NCBI RefSeq assembly: GCF_000769915.1
Contig: NZ_JRLV01000001.1
Location: forward strand, 186,001-250,000
DNA from: Flavobacterium beibuense F44-8
Lineage (GTDB): Bacteria > Bacteroidota > Bacteroidia > Flavobacteriales > Flavobacteriaceae
DNA: 64,000 nt
Reading direction: 5' to 3'
Part shown: positions 1 to 8,472 of the stretch, piece by piece
Numbering within the stretch: the stretch's first letter is position 1
How the letters are laid out: each line of letters opens with the position of its first letter
Position numbers and translations under genes: made by a program
The notes under the pieces: model-generated
Told to the model about the DNA's origin: nothing
What the model saw: only the letters and a program-made list of their open reading frames with translations
Databases searched by the model: none

Positions 1-377
1 TAGCTGAAAATAACCCTGATGATGAGAGTTACTACCCGTACATGAACGGGCAGTTTGTATTTAAAAATGCTGTAGTACGTTTCAGTGAAGTAATCAACGA
101 AGGTTTGAATGCTAATAATCTGCAGGTTTCAGATATTGATATGCTTATACCTCACCAGGCTAACCTTAGGATTTCTCAGTTCATTCAGCAGAAATTCGGT
201 TTAAGTAACGATCAGGTATATAACAATATCATGAAGTATGGTAATACCACTGCGGCTTCTGTGCCTATCGCATTAACCGAAGCGTGGGAAAAAGGTAAGA
301 TTAAAGAAGGTGATACGGTTGTACTAGCAGCTTTTGGTAGTGGATTTACCTGGGGTAGTGCTATCATAAAATGGTAA
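1..377 (+). CDS. fabH: 3-oxoacyl-ACP synthase III, C-terminal fragment
   Basis: This is the C-terminal third of beta-ketoacyl-ACP synthase III, which condenses acetyl-CoA with malonyl-ACP to begin fatty-acid synthesis in the cytoplasm. The frame is open from base 3, so the start lies outside the window. Two hallmark catalytic blocks are visible: the histidine motif PHQANLRI and the asparagine motif KYGNTTAASVP. The C-terminus GSGFTWGSAIIKW is typical of FabH. The catalytic cysteine would be upstream. The gene stops one base before the start of the next gene, so the two are probably co-transcribed. Identification is secure from the conserved blocks; only the N-terminus is unseen. Confidence 0.95.
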   Translation, partial: AENNPDDESYYPYMNGQFVFKNAVVRFSEVINEGLNANNLQVSDIDMLIPHQANLRISQFIQQKFGLSNDQVYNNIMKYGNTTAASVPIALTEAWEKGKIKEGDTVVLAAFGSGFTWGSAIIKW

Positions 378-378
378 A

Positions 379-900
379 ATGAAAGTTCGCAGGATGATTC
401 TTTTAGGAATGTTATCTGTCCCTGTTGTTTTGGGAGTGTATTATTTCCTTCCCGAAAAAACACTGTCTAAAGGCAGTGTGGTAGACAGGTTAGTGGTGTA
501 CAAATCAAAAAGGAAAATGCTTGCGTACAATGGTGATACTCTTTTAAAAACCTATGCCATTTCGTTAGGGAAAAATCCGTTAGGGCATAAACAGTTTGAA
601 GGGGACAATAAAACTCCCGAGGGTGTTTACAGTATTAACGAACGGAATCCTAACAGTGCCTATCATAAAAATCTTGGAGTTTCGTATCCGAATAAGGTCG
701 ACAGGGAGTTTGCTGCAAAACAGGGTAAATCTCCGGGCGGACTTATTAAGATACACGGACTGAGAAACGACAGGGGGTATATAGGTAAGTTTCATCGCTG
801 GAAAGACTGGACAGCCGGTTGTATTGCGGTAACCAATGAAGAGATAGATGAGCTTTACACAGCGGTAAAAGAAAATGCAGTAATAGAAATACTGCCTTAA
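379..900 (+). CDS. L,D-transpeptidase (YkuD family)
   Basis: This 173-residue protein has an N-terminal membrane anchor or signal (about residues 5-23) and a YkuD-type catalytic domain (about 35-173). The catalytic signature is present: IKIHGL with His126, and TAGCIAVTN with Cys148 as the expected nucleophile. YkuD enzymes form 3-3 cross-links in peptidoglycan or attach proteins to it, in the periplasm. The residue before Gly-Cys is Ala rather than the usual His of the SHGC motif, as in several small Gram-negative members. It starts one base after the fabH stop and is followed by a strong terminator, so it is probably the last gene of that transcript. Its natural substrate cannot be read from the sequence. 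Confidence 0.88.
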   Translation: MKVRRMILLGMLSVPVVLGVYYFLPEKTLSKGSVVDRLVVYKSKRKMLAYNGDTLLKTYAISLGKNPLGHKQFEGDNKTPEGVYSINERNPNSAYHKNLGVSYPNKVDREFAAKQGKSPGGLIKIHGLRNDRGYIGKFHRWKDWTAGCIAVTNEEIDELYTAVKENAVIEILP

Positions 901-904
901 AATA

Positions 905-933
905 AAAATCCCGGAACATTGTTCCGGGATTTT
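905..933 (+). terminator. Rho-independent terminator after the L,D-transpeptidase gene
   Basis: A near-perfect hairpin (arms AATCCCGGAAC and GTTCCGGGATT, loop ATT) begins a few bases after the stop codon and runs into a T-rich tract. The A/T flanks extend the pairing, so it could also act on the minus strand. Confidence 0.88.
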
Positions 934-1007
934 CTTTTAACTAACTACTAATCTCAAATGATTGAAAAAAACTAAATTTCACTCTATTTGTTTACTTTAT
1001 ATGTTGT

Positions 1008-3407
1008 TTAAAACATGCCTCCGCTGCTTTGTTTTGTGTTGTTGTCACGGTACTTGCGTTGCATAGCTCTGTTTTTACCACCACCAAACCTGTAGTTCAG
1101 GTTGAAATAAACCGTTTGACTTTCCCAACGGAACTGTCCTCCCTGCGGGAACGGGTTTTGGCTGTCAAAGGCATAACGCATGGTTTTAAACATGTCGTTA
1201 AAGCGTAGGCTTAATGACATTTTATCATCAAGAAGGCTGTAACGAACGCCTGAGTCTATCTTATACATTTCCTTACTGTTGTTTTGTACTCCGTTTACAG
1301 GGCCTCTGTAAAAACCAAACAGGATAAAGCTTAATCTCTGGTTAACTCTCATGTTTGCGTTCAACCTTGCGTTAAAAGCATTTGCGTCTATCGATTTGAT
1401 TACAAAATCATACTCTCCGTCAGGTTGCAGTATACTTACAGCACCTTTTTGCGAAATACTCGAAAAATCGATTGCCGGTTGTATGTCTATCCACTTTGCG
1501 ATTCTGTAATTTGCCGAAAGTTCAAAACCATAAGAGTTGTTTTTGTCATAGTTGTCAAAACTCATTATCTGGTCGTTTTGATTCTCTGTGGTTTCATCAG
1601 GATATAAAACCCTGCTAATCTCGTCGTTTATCAGTCGGTAAAATACACCCCCTGTGATTGAAGACCCTTTACCAAACATTTTGGTATAGTTAAGTTCAAC
1701 CGAATTGGTAAACTGAGGCTCAAGCTCCGGGTTACCTAATGAAGTGATTAATGGTGTAGAAAACTCCCTTATAGGTTTTGTTTGTTCTAAACTTGGCCTG
1801 TCTACACGACGGCTATAACTTAACTGAAACATATTCTTTTGGTCAAGGCTATAGGTTAGGTAAGCCGAAGGATAAACGGTAATATAGTCGTCATCAAAAT
1901 TTACATTACCGGTTACAGACCTTGCTTTTACCTTATAGCTCTCAAAACGTGCTCCTACCTGATACCCGAACTTTTCAAATTTTTGTCCGAATGTTGCATA
2001 AGCAGAATAAATATCGGCATCATATGAATAATCAGAAACCGGATCGATGATTAATGGGTTGGTTGTTTGGTAATCGTTGTCTGAGCGGATTAATCTTGCC
2101 TCGGCACCCAGTTCCAGTTTTGATTTGTCACTAAGCGGATTTACATAATCAAGGTTTAAAGTCGCATTTTGACGTGTATCTTCAACCCTGTCCACATAGT
2201 TACTTGGAGTGGTTCCTGCAACAATATTATAAACACCTGCCTGAGCACTTTTGGTATCGTTTAGGTTTCCTTCAAAATCAAGAGTATGGCCTTCTTTATC
2301 AAATTTATGTTTGTAAGCAAGGTTGTAAGTGTTGTTGTGGTTTCCGCTAACAAAATCAGAAATTTGTGAAGTGTCGTCTTCTGTATCATTGAGGTAATCA
2401 ATACCAATATCTATTCTTGAATCGGCATCAAAACTATTCAGGTTTACGTACGCAGAAATAGTGTTATTGTCATTGATGTAAAAATCAAGTCCGAATTTAC
2501 CAAAGTAGTTCTCGTTATCATTATAGATGTCTAAATCCTGGAATGAGTTAAGGTCTGGACTATTTCTGTAAACTTCTCCCCAATTATAGCGTTTACCCAG
2601 GTTATTACCCATATTGGTAAAGAAATTCACTTTGCCTGAACGGTAATTCATATCAAGCGAATTGTTGTATTTAGGTACCTTACCAAAGGTGATACCAGAG
2701 TTGAAGTTTCCGTTAAACCCGTCGTTAGTGTTTTTGTGCAGGATGATGTTGATGATACCCGACATACCTTCCGGATTATATTTTGCACTAGGGTTGGTTA
2801 TAAGTTCTATTTTCTTGATAGAGGTAGAAGGGATTTGTTTTAATAACTGTGCCGGACTAATATTAGTAGGTCTTCCGTCTACAAGTATTCTTACATTTTG
2901 GTTGCCACGAAGGGAAATGTTACCGTCCTGATCTACATTTACACTAGGTATATTGTTCATAATCTCACCGGCAGTTCCTCCCGCGGTAGTAAGGTCACGA
3001 CCTACGGTGATAACCTTGCGGTCCAGTTTCTGTTCAATGGTAGATACTTCCTTAACAATCTCCACTTCCTGTAACTGGGTAGCTTCTTCAGTAAGAGTGA
3101 TGGTACCCATGTCAAACGTTTTTACAGCCTCGCCAAGAGTAATGTCCCTTTTAAAGGTTTTGTATCCCATAAACTGGGCTTCAACAGAGTATTTAGCTAG
3201 CGGAAGGTTTTTGATATTGAACTTACCGTTGTCGTCTGTAATGATTCCGGTAACTACTTTGTCACCGTCTTTTACAACTATGCTAACATATGGAAGAGGT
3301 TCTTTAGAGTTTTTATCATTAACCTCGCCCGTTATACTGCCCGGGTTTTGAGCATACATAGAGAATAGGCTCCCAAACAGGAGCGCAAAAAGCAATTTGA
3401 ATTTCAT
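1008..3407 (-). CDS. TonB-dependent receptor, outer-membrane beta-barrel protein
   Basis: This 799-residue protein has a signal peptide (MKFKLLFALLFGSLFSMYAQ), a carboxypeptidase-regulatory-like beta-sandwich (about 24-105), a TonB plug (about 130-225, with the motif LRGNQNVRILVDGRP) and a C-terminal barrel of the type fused to such plugs in Bacteroidota. It ends in an aromatic-rich strand (VYFNLNYRFGGG) followed by a charged tail. Such proteins import siderophores, peptides or other large solutes with TonB energy. No SusD partner or enzyme lies next to it, so the ligand is unknown. It is monocistronic and transcribed divergently from argS. The start is fixed by the signal peptide. Confidence 0.88.
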   Translation of the reverse strand: MKFKLLFALLFGSLFSMYAQNPGSITGEVNDKNSKEPLPYVSIVVKDGDKVVTGIITDDNGKFNIKNLPLAKYSVEAQFMGYKTFKRDITLGEAVKTFDMGTITLTEEATQLQEVEIVKEVSTIEQKLDRKVITVGRDLTTAGGTAGEIMNNIPSVNVDQDGNISLRGNQNVRILVDGRPTNISPAQLLKQIPSTSIKKIELITNPSAKYNPEGMSGIINIILHKNTNDGFNGNFNSGITFGKVPKYNNSLDMNYRSGKVNFFTNMGNNLGKRYNWGEVYRNSPDLNSFQDLDIYNDNENYFGKFGLDFYINDNNTISAYVNLNSFDADSRIDIGIDYLNDTEDDTSQISDFVSGNHNNTYNLAYKHKFDKEGHTLDFEGNLNDTKSAQAGVYNIVAGTTPSNYVDRVEDTRQNATLNLDYVNPLSDKSKLELGAEARLIRSDNDYQTTNPLIIDPVSDYSYDADIYSAYATFGQKFEKFGYQVGARFESYKVKARSVTGNVNFDDDYITVYPSAYLTYSLDQKNMFQLSYSRRVDRPSLEQTKPIREFSTPLITSLGNPELEPQFTNSVELNYTKMFGKGSSITGGVFYRLINDEISRVLYPDETTENQNDQIMSFDNYDKNNSYGFELSANYRIAKWIDIQPAIDFSSISQKGAVSILQPDGEYDFVIKSIDANAFNARLNANMRVNQRLSFILFGFYRGPVNGVQNNSKEMYKIDSGVRYSLLDDKMSLSLRFNDMFKTMRYAFDSQNPFPQGGQFRWESQTVYFNLNYRFGGGKNRAMQRKYRDNNTKQSSGGMF

Positions 3408-3764
3408 TTGTTCGAAAATTGATTGATGATTGATGATGTCTTCGTGTAGTTTTTAAAACATATACACTACACAAAATCCTCCAAAACGTTTTTAAATCTA
3501 TTTATCCGCTTTGTTACACATAAGACAATAGAGTGCAGGAAATGTTACATATTTTAACATGTTTTTTTTCTTCTTTTTTTAAAAGTGCTCATTTATAGGG
3601 GGATAGTTTTTGTTTTAATTATTTGCAGGGTTGTGTGGTAGGTTTGTTTTAGGGGTATAGTGAGGTTATAATTTAAAATATGATTGCGGTAATTATTTTA
3701 AGGGTTTTCCTTTTAGCCTGTCAGGCAAATATTTTATCTTTGCAGGCTTAAAAACATTATAAAA
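3408..3764. other. 357-base divergent intergenic region
   Basis: This AT-rich gap lies between the receptor gene (minus) and argS (plus) and must hold both promoters. The only element I can support is the argS -7 box at its right end. The left end carries short GATTGAT repeats. I see no small gene or stable hairpin in the middle. Confidence 0.5.
3735..3742 (+). promoter_or_regulatory. Bacteroidota -7 promoter element of argS
   Basis: TATCTTTG matches the phylum consensus TAnnTTTG exactly and lies 22 bases before the argS start. No clear -33 TTG box is visible. Confidence 0.6.
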
Positions 3765-5549
3765 ATGGCATTGTCACAAATACTTACTTCCCATATCGAA
3801 AAAGCGATAAATGAATTGTTTGGTGTAACCCTTGAAAAGGTTGAACTACAGGCAACACGCAGGGAGTTTGAAGGCGATATTACCATAGTTATTTTCCCGC
3901 TGCTAAAGCTTGTAAAAAGCAATCCGGTAGAGCTGGGGAATAAAATAGGCCAGTACCTTACAGATAACTCAGAGATTGTTGACCGATACAATGTAGTGTC
4001 GGGCTTCCTTAATATTGTTATTGCAGACGCCTATTATGTAAACTTTTTTAATGATATAAAAGAAGATGAGAATTACGGACTGTTATCTCCGGAACCGGGA
4101 GACAAGGCTGTAATGGTAGAATATTCTTCCCCAAATACAAATAAACCACTTCACTTAGGTCACGTGCGTAATAACCTTTTGGGTTATTCGGTAGCCGAGA
4201 TAATAAAAGCATCGGGTAAAAAAGTATATAAAACCCAAATCATTAACGACAGGGGTATACATATTTGTAAATCGATGCTGGCATGGCAAAAATTCGGTAA
4301 CGGGCAAACTCCCGAAAGTACAGGCTTAAAAGGGGATAAGCTTGTAGGTAATTTTTATGTGGAGTTTGATAAGGCATACAAAGAAGAGGTAAATAAGCTG
4401 GTAGCACAGGGTTCAACCGAAGAAGAGGCTAAAAAGAATGCTCCGCTGATGCTTGAAGCACAGGAAATGCTTCGTAAATGGGAAGCAGGAGATAACGAAG
4501 TTGTTACGCTTTGGAAAAAAATGAATCAGTGGGTTTACGACGGTTTTGCAACTACATATAAAAACCTTGGTGTTAACTTTGATAGCTACTACTACGAGAG
4601 TAATACCTACCTGTTAGGTAAGGATGTAGTGGAAGACGGGTTGGCAAGAGGCGTATTCTTTAAAAAGGAAGACGGTTCTGTATGGATAGATCTTACAGAT
4701 GAAGGACTTGATGAGAAACTGGTGCTTCGTTCTGACGGTACATCGGTATATATTACTCAGGATATAGGTACTGCTATTCAGCGTGTAAAAGATCATCCGG
4801 ATGTAGGAGGTATGGTTTATACTGTGGGTAACGAGCAGGATTATCACTTTAAGGTACTTTTCTTAATCCTTAAAAAACTAGGATATGACTGGGCTGCAAA
4901 TCTGTATCACCTGTCTTATGGTATGGTTGATCTTCCGTCCGGAAAAATGAAGAGCCGTGAAGGTACTGTTGTAGATGCTGATGATTTAATGGATGAAATG
5001 ACAGCTACCGCAAAGCAGATATCTGAAGAGCTTGGTAAACTTGAAGGTTATAGCGAAGAAGAAAAAGCTGAACTATACAAAACAATAGGTATGGGAGCTT
5101 TAAAATATTACATATTAAAAGTAGATCCTAAAAAACGAATACTGTTTAACCCGGAGGAATCGGTAGATTTTGCAGGTAATACAGGTCCGTTTATACAATA
5201 TACTTATGCAAGGATACAGTCGCTTATCCGTAAGGCTGATTTTGATTTTTCTGCGCCATTAAGCAGTGCTGATGTGGTGCTTCACGAAAAAGAAAAAACA
5301 GTACTTAAGTTAATTGCTCAGTATCCTGAAGTTATACAAAATGCTGCCGAAAGTCACAGTCCGGCATTAATAGCCAACTATATTTACGAGTTGGTAAGAG
5401 AGTATAATTCTTTCTACCAAACTGTAACCATATTGGGTTCTGAAGTAGAAAACGAAAAAATATTCAGGATACAGCTGTCTAAAAAAGTGGGTGAGACAAT
5501 AAAATCTGCTTTTGCTCTGTTAGGTATAGGTGTACCTGAAAGAATGTAA
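3765..5549 (+). CDS. argS: Arginyl-tRNA synthetase
   Basis: This 594-residue class I synthetase charges tRNA-Arg in the cytoplasm. An N-terminal additional domain (about 1-110) is followed by the HIGH-type motif in SSPNTNKPLHLGHVRNN, then the Rossmann core, and the KMSKS-like loop as KMKSREGT. The C-terminal helical anticodon-binding domain (about 455-594) contains the typical PFIQYTYARIQSL stretch and ends in PERM. Length and motif order are those of a complete enzyme. A good -7 promoter lies 22 bases upstream. The next gene starts 15 bases after the stop, so it may be co-transcribed with the SGNH/MBOAT cassette, although the functions are unrelated. Confidence 0.97.
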   Translation: MALSQILTSHIEKAINELFGVTLEKVELQATRREFEGDITIVIFPLLKLVKSNPVELGNKIGQYLTDNSEIVDRYNVVSGFLNIVIADAYYVNFFNDIKEDENYGLLSPEPGDKAVMVEYSSPNTNKPLHLGHVRNNLLGYSVAEIIKASGKKVYKTQIINDRGIHICKSMLAWQKFGNGQTPESTGLKGDKLVGNFYVEFDKAYKEEVNKLVAQGSTEEEAKKNAPLMLEAQEMLRKWEAGDNEVVTLWKKMNQWVYDGFATTYKNLGVNFDSYYYESNTYLLGKDVVEDGLARGVFFKKEDGSVWIDLTDEGLDEKLVLRSDGTSVYITQDIGTAIQRVKDHPDVGGMVYTVGNEQDYHFKVLFLILKKLGYDWAANLYHLSYGMVDLPSGKMKSREGTVVDADDLMDEMTATAKQISEELGKLEGYSEEEKAELYKTIGMGALKYYILKVDPKKRILFNPEESVDFAGNTGPFIQYTYARIQSLIRKADFDFSAPLSSADVVLHEKEKTVLKLIAQYPEVIQNAAESHSPALIANYIYELVREYNSFYQTVTILGSEVENEKIFRIQLSKKVGETIKSAFALLGIGVPERM

Positions 5550-5564
5550 TAAACATCCAGTTTT

Positions 5565-7061
5565 GTGAGTCAGAAAAATAAGCCTTACTTTTTACAGTCG
5601 TTCGCTATTGTAGTATTGTCAATAGCGGCATTTGTTGGCTTTAAATCTTTTTTACCTGAAAAGATTTTTACAGAAACCGAAACCGTTAGCAAAAATGTAG
5701 TGGTAGATAGTTTACTACTGGATGCTATTGAGGTAGAAAAGGCCATAAAGGCGGAAGATACTGCTGCTATGGCAGAAGTGGATACACTGGAGGAATCAGA
5801 AATTGTTTTTGAGGAAAAACACGGTGTACAGTTTCCGCCCGAAACCTTTGAACAGTACAAAGGATATCAGCATCTTGTTGCCCTTTTCCAAAAATTATAC
5901 GAACTGGAAGAAACCGGAAACGGTAATGTGAGGATTGCCTATTTTGGTGATTCCATGACCGATGGTGATATGATAGTGCAGGACTTCAGGTCTAACCTTC
6001 AGGAGAAATTTGGAGGTGAGGGAGTAGGTTTTGTAAATATCACATCAGAGTCGGCCGCTTCCCGTGGTTCGGTAGTGCATCAGTATTCTGGTAACTGGAA
6101 AACCCAATCCTACTTAAATGTAAAACGTCCTGACAGTCCGTTTGGTGTTAACGGATATGTATTCTTTACAAAACACGATACCATTAAACCTATATGGGTA
6201 AAATACAGGGCAGGAGGTTTAAGGCACATGAACAGGCTTAACAGCCCTACACTGTTTTATGGTAAGAGTAATAATACCGAAGCCAGTGTGGAATTTATAG
6301 CAGGTAAAGATACTCTTGTAAAAAAACTTAATCCTGTAAATAAGCTTAATACATTACTGGTCACTTCGGCTAATCCAAGGTCGCTTGAAGCCGACTTCAT
6401 TAAGGCCGATTCTATTCCGTTTTACGGATTTAACTTTGATAACGGTAAAGGTGTGCATGTAGATAATTTCTCTAACAGGGGAAATTCAGGTTTGCCTATA
6501 TCGTTGTTCAATACCGGTGTTATGAGAGCTTTTAATGATAAGCTTGGTTATGATCTTATAGTGTTACACTACGGTACTAATGTTTTAAATTACGGTTCGT
6601 ACAATTATACATGGTATGAAAAGCGTATGGGGATTGTTGTAAATCACCTAAGGGAATGTTTTCCGGGTGTGGATATACTTGTCATTTCTACTGCCGATAA
6701 GGCTACCAAGTATGATATGGAAATGAAGACAGATTCGGCTGTTGTGCCTTTAACACTGGCACAAAAGCGTTATGCTGTACAAACCGAGTCAGGATTTGTA
6801 AATCTGTATACACTTATGGGAGGTGATGGATCTATGGTTAAATGGGTAGATGAGGAAATGCCTGCTATGGCTAATAAAGACTATACTCATTTTAATTACA
6901 GAGGGGCCAAAAAAGTAGCCGATCTTATTTATAAGCAACTTATAAATGGCTATGAGAAATACAAAACTTTAAAGAAACAGGCTGAACCAAAAGTGGAGGA
7001 AGAAACTCCGGTAAAGGAAAACGATTCTATAACCGTTTTAAAAGACAGTATTAATGGTTAA
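5565..7061 (+). CDS. SGNH-fold acyl-esterase/transferase-like protein, membrane-anchored
   Basis: This 498-residue protein has one N-terminal membrane segment (about 8-27), an acidic linker, and an SGNH/GDSL-type domain. SGNH blocks seen: YFGDSMTDGD (Ser130), SNRGNSG (block II, about 303-308), HYGTNV (block III, Asn339) and the Asp-His pair in DYTHFN (Asp439, His442). SGNH proteins next to MBOAT proteins, such as AlgJ/AlgX and PatB, move or remove O-acetyl groups on extracytoplasmic polymers, so a periplasmic role in surface-glycan O-acetylation is inferred. The start is GTG; no in-frame ATG occurs before residue 69, and the membrane segment begins just after the GTG. The C-terminus is Glu/Lys-rich. 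It overlaps the next gene by 8 bases. Confidence 0.8.
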   Translation: MSQKNKPYFLQSFAIVVLSIAAFVGFKSFLPEKIFTETETVSKNVVVDSLLLDAIEVEKAIKAEDTAAMAEVDTLEESEIVFEEKHGVQFPPETFEQYKGYQHLVALFQKLYELEETGNGNVRIAYFGDSMTDGDMIVQDFRSNLQEKFGGEGVGFVNITSESAASRGSVVHQYSGNWKTQSYLNVKRPDSPFGVNGYVFFTKHDTIKPIWVKYRAGGLRHMNRLNSPTLFYGKSNNTEASVEFIAGKDTLVKKLNPVNKLNTLLVTSANPRSLEADFIKADSIPFYGFNFDNGKGVHVDNFSNRGNSGLPISLFNTGVMRAFNDKLGYDLIVLHYGTNVLNYGSYNYTWYEKRMGIVVNHLRECFPGVDILVISTADKATKYDMEMKTDSAVVPLTLAQKRYAVQTESGFVNLYTLMGGDGSMVKWVDEEMPAMANKDYTHFNYRGAKKVADLIYKQLINGYEKYKTLKKQAEPKVEEETPVKENDSITVLKDSING

Positions 7062-8472
7062 GAAGTTAGGTTTCATAGTATTTGCATTATTCTTTTTTGC
7101 TAATGCATTGGCTCAGGTTGATACTGATTCTACTGAGGTGAGTATGGATAGTATTGTTATAGATAGTACTGTGATACTTTCTGATAATATCATTACCAAT
7201 TCATCAGTTTTAAATTCAGTTTTTGAAAAATTATTCCAAATAGAGACCGAAGGTAAAGGGCATGTAAATATTGTGCATATAGGTGATTCACATATTCAGG
7301 CCGATTTACTTACTGGAGCTATTCGTGAAAAACTACAGCAGGAGTTCGGGAATGCCGGTGTGGGTTTTTCTTTTCCTTATAATTTAGCTAAAACCAACGG
7401 AGGGTATAGTGTGAAGTTTTCGTCTAATGCTGCCTGGGAAAACAGAAGGAACGTTTACAGTCCGGACGGAACCGAGGTAGGGCTTAGTGGCATAGCGCTT
7501 ACTACCAACGAAGATTTTGCTATGGCTATTGAGCCTCGTGATACTGCCAATGCCTTTAATACTATAAAAATTATTACGCCGTATAATTTACCAATGTTTG
7601 ATGTGGCTACAAGCTCAAAAACTATTATACTGGAGTCAACCGAACCAAAGGTGATAACCCATAAAATTAAAAGTGGTGATGCACTTTCTTTAATAGCACA
7701 AAAGTATGGTACAACCGTTTCGCAGATTAAAAAAGCAAACGGGTTACGCAATAATAATATACGAGCCGGGAAGACTTTAAAAATACCAACAGGGGAAAAG
7801 ATAAAGAAAGAGATAGAAAGATCGGAGTTTATTCCTCTTGCTTTGAACCAGGATAGTACCTGCTGTTATTATTACAGTGAGGAAGCCCTGTCAAAAATAT
7901 ACCTGCTGGCTAATAAAAATCAAAAACAATACAACCTTAACGGTGTTGTGTTAGAAAAAGATAATGCCGGAGTTTTGTATCATGCTATAGGCGTAAACGG
8001 TGCAAAAAGTTCTGATTACAATAAGTATCCTATGTTTTTTGATCAATTAAGGGCGCTTGAACCCGATTTGATTGTGATTTCATTAGGGACTAACGAGTCT
8101 TTTGATAAAATGTCTGCTTCAGATTATATGGTGCAGATGAATGGTTTTATAGACAGTGTAAGGGCGGCAAACCCTTATGTTTGTATTTTGGTTACTACTC
8201 CGCCACCTTCACTGTTTAAAAGAAAATACCCTAATACCTTTGTAGCCGATTATGCAAAAAGCCTTTGTGTGGAAGAAACTGAAAAAGGTTATGCTACCTG
8301 GGATTTGTTTACGGTAATGGGAGGGTTGTTTAGTGTAAACGACAATGCTAAAAAAGGACTGATGTCTTCAGACAGGGTGCATTATTCAAGAGACGGATAT
8401 AAACAACAGGGTATACAGTTTACCGAAGCATTTTTAAACGCATATAATAATTTTAAAACAAACAGGGAATAA
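7054..8472 (+). CDS. Secreted SGNH-fold protein with an internal LysM domain
   Basis: This 472-residue exported protein (signal peptide about 1-20, cleavage after ALA) carries an SGNH domain interrupted by a LysM. Order: block I HIGDSHIQ (Ser79), a LysM at about 201-246 (HKIKSGDALSLIAQKYGTTV through TLKIPT), block II IGVNGA (about 312-317), block III SLGTNES (Asn347), and the Asp/His pair in DRVHYS (Asp440, His443). LysM binds N-acetylglucosamine polymers, especially peptidoglycan, so the active site is probably held at the cell wall, and peptidoglycan or a wall-linked glycan is the likely acylated substrate. It overlaps the genes on both sides (8 bases and 1 base), showing tight coupling with the other SGNH protein and the MBOAT protein. 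Confidence 0.82.
   Translation: MVKKLGFIVFALFFFANALAQVDTDSTEVSMDSIVIDSTVILSDNIITNSSVLNSVFEKLFQIETEGKGHVNIVHIGDSHIQADLLTGAIREKLQQEFGNAGVGFSFPYNLAKTNGGYSVKFSSNAAWENRRNVYSPDGTEVGLSGIALTTNEDFAMAIEPRDTANAFNTIKIITPYNLPMFDVATSSKTIILESTEPKVITHKIKSGDALSLIAQKYGTTVSQIKKANGLRNNNIRAGKTLKIPTGEKIKKEIERSEFIPLALNQDSTCCYYYSEEALSKIYLLANKNQKQYNLNGVVLEKDNAGVLYHAIGVNGAKSSDYNKYPMFFDQLRALEPDLIVISLGTNESFDKMSASDYMVQMNGFIDSVRAANPYVCILVTTPPPSLFKRKYPNTFVADYAKSLCVEETEKGYATWDLFTVMGGLFSVNDNAKKGLMSSDRVHYSRDGYKQQGIQFTEAFLNAYNNFKTNRE

Noticed and set aside
3408..3764. GATTGAT repeats upstream of the receptor gene
   Set aside because: Only a few short imperfect copies in AT-rich DNA; no spacing or symmetry beyond chance.
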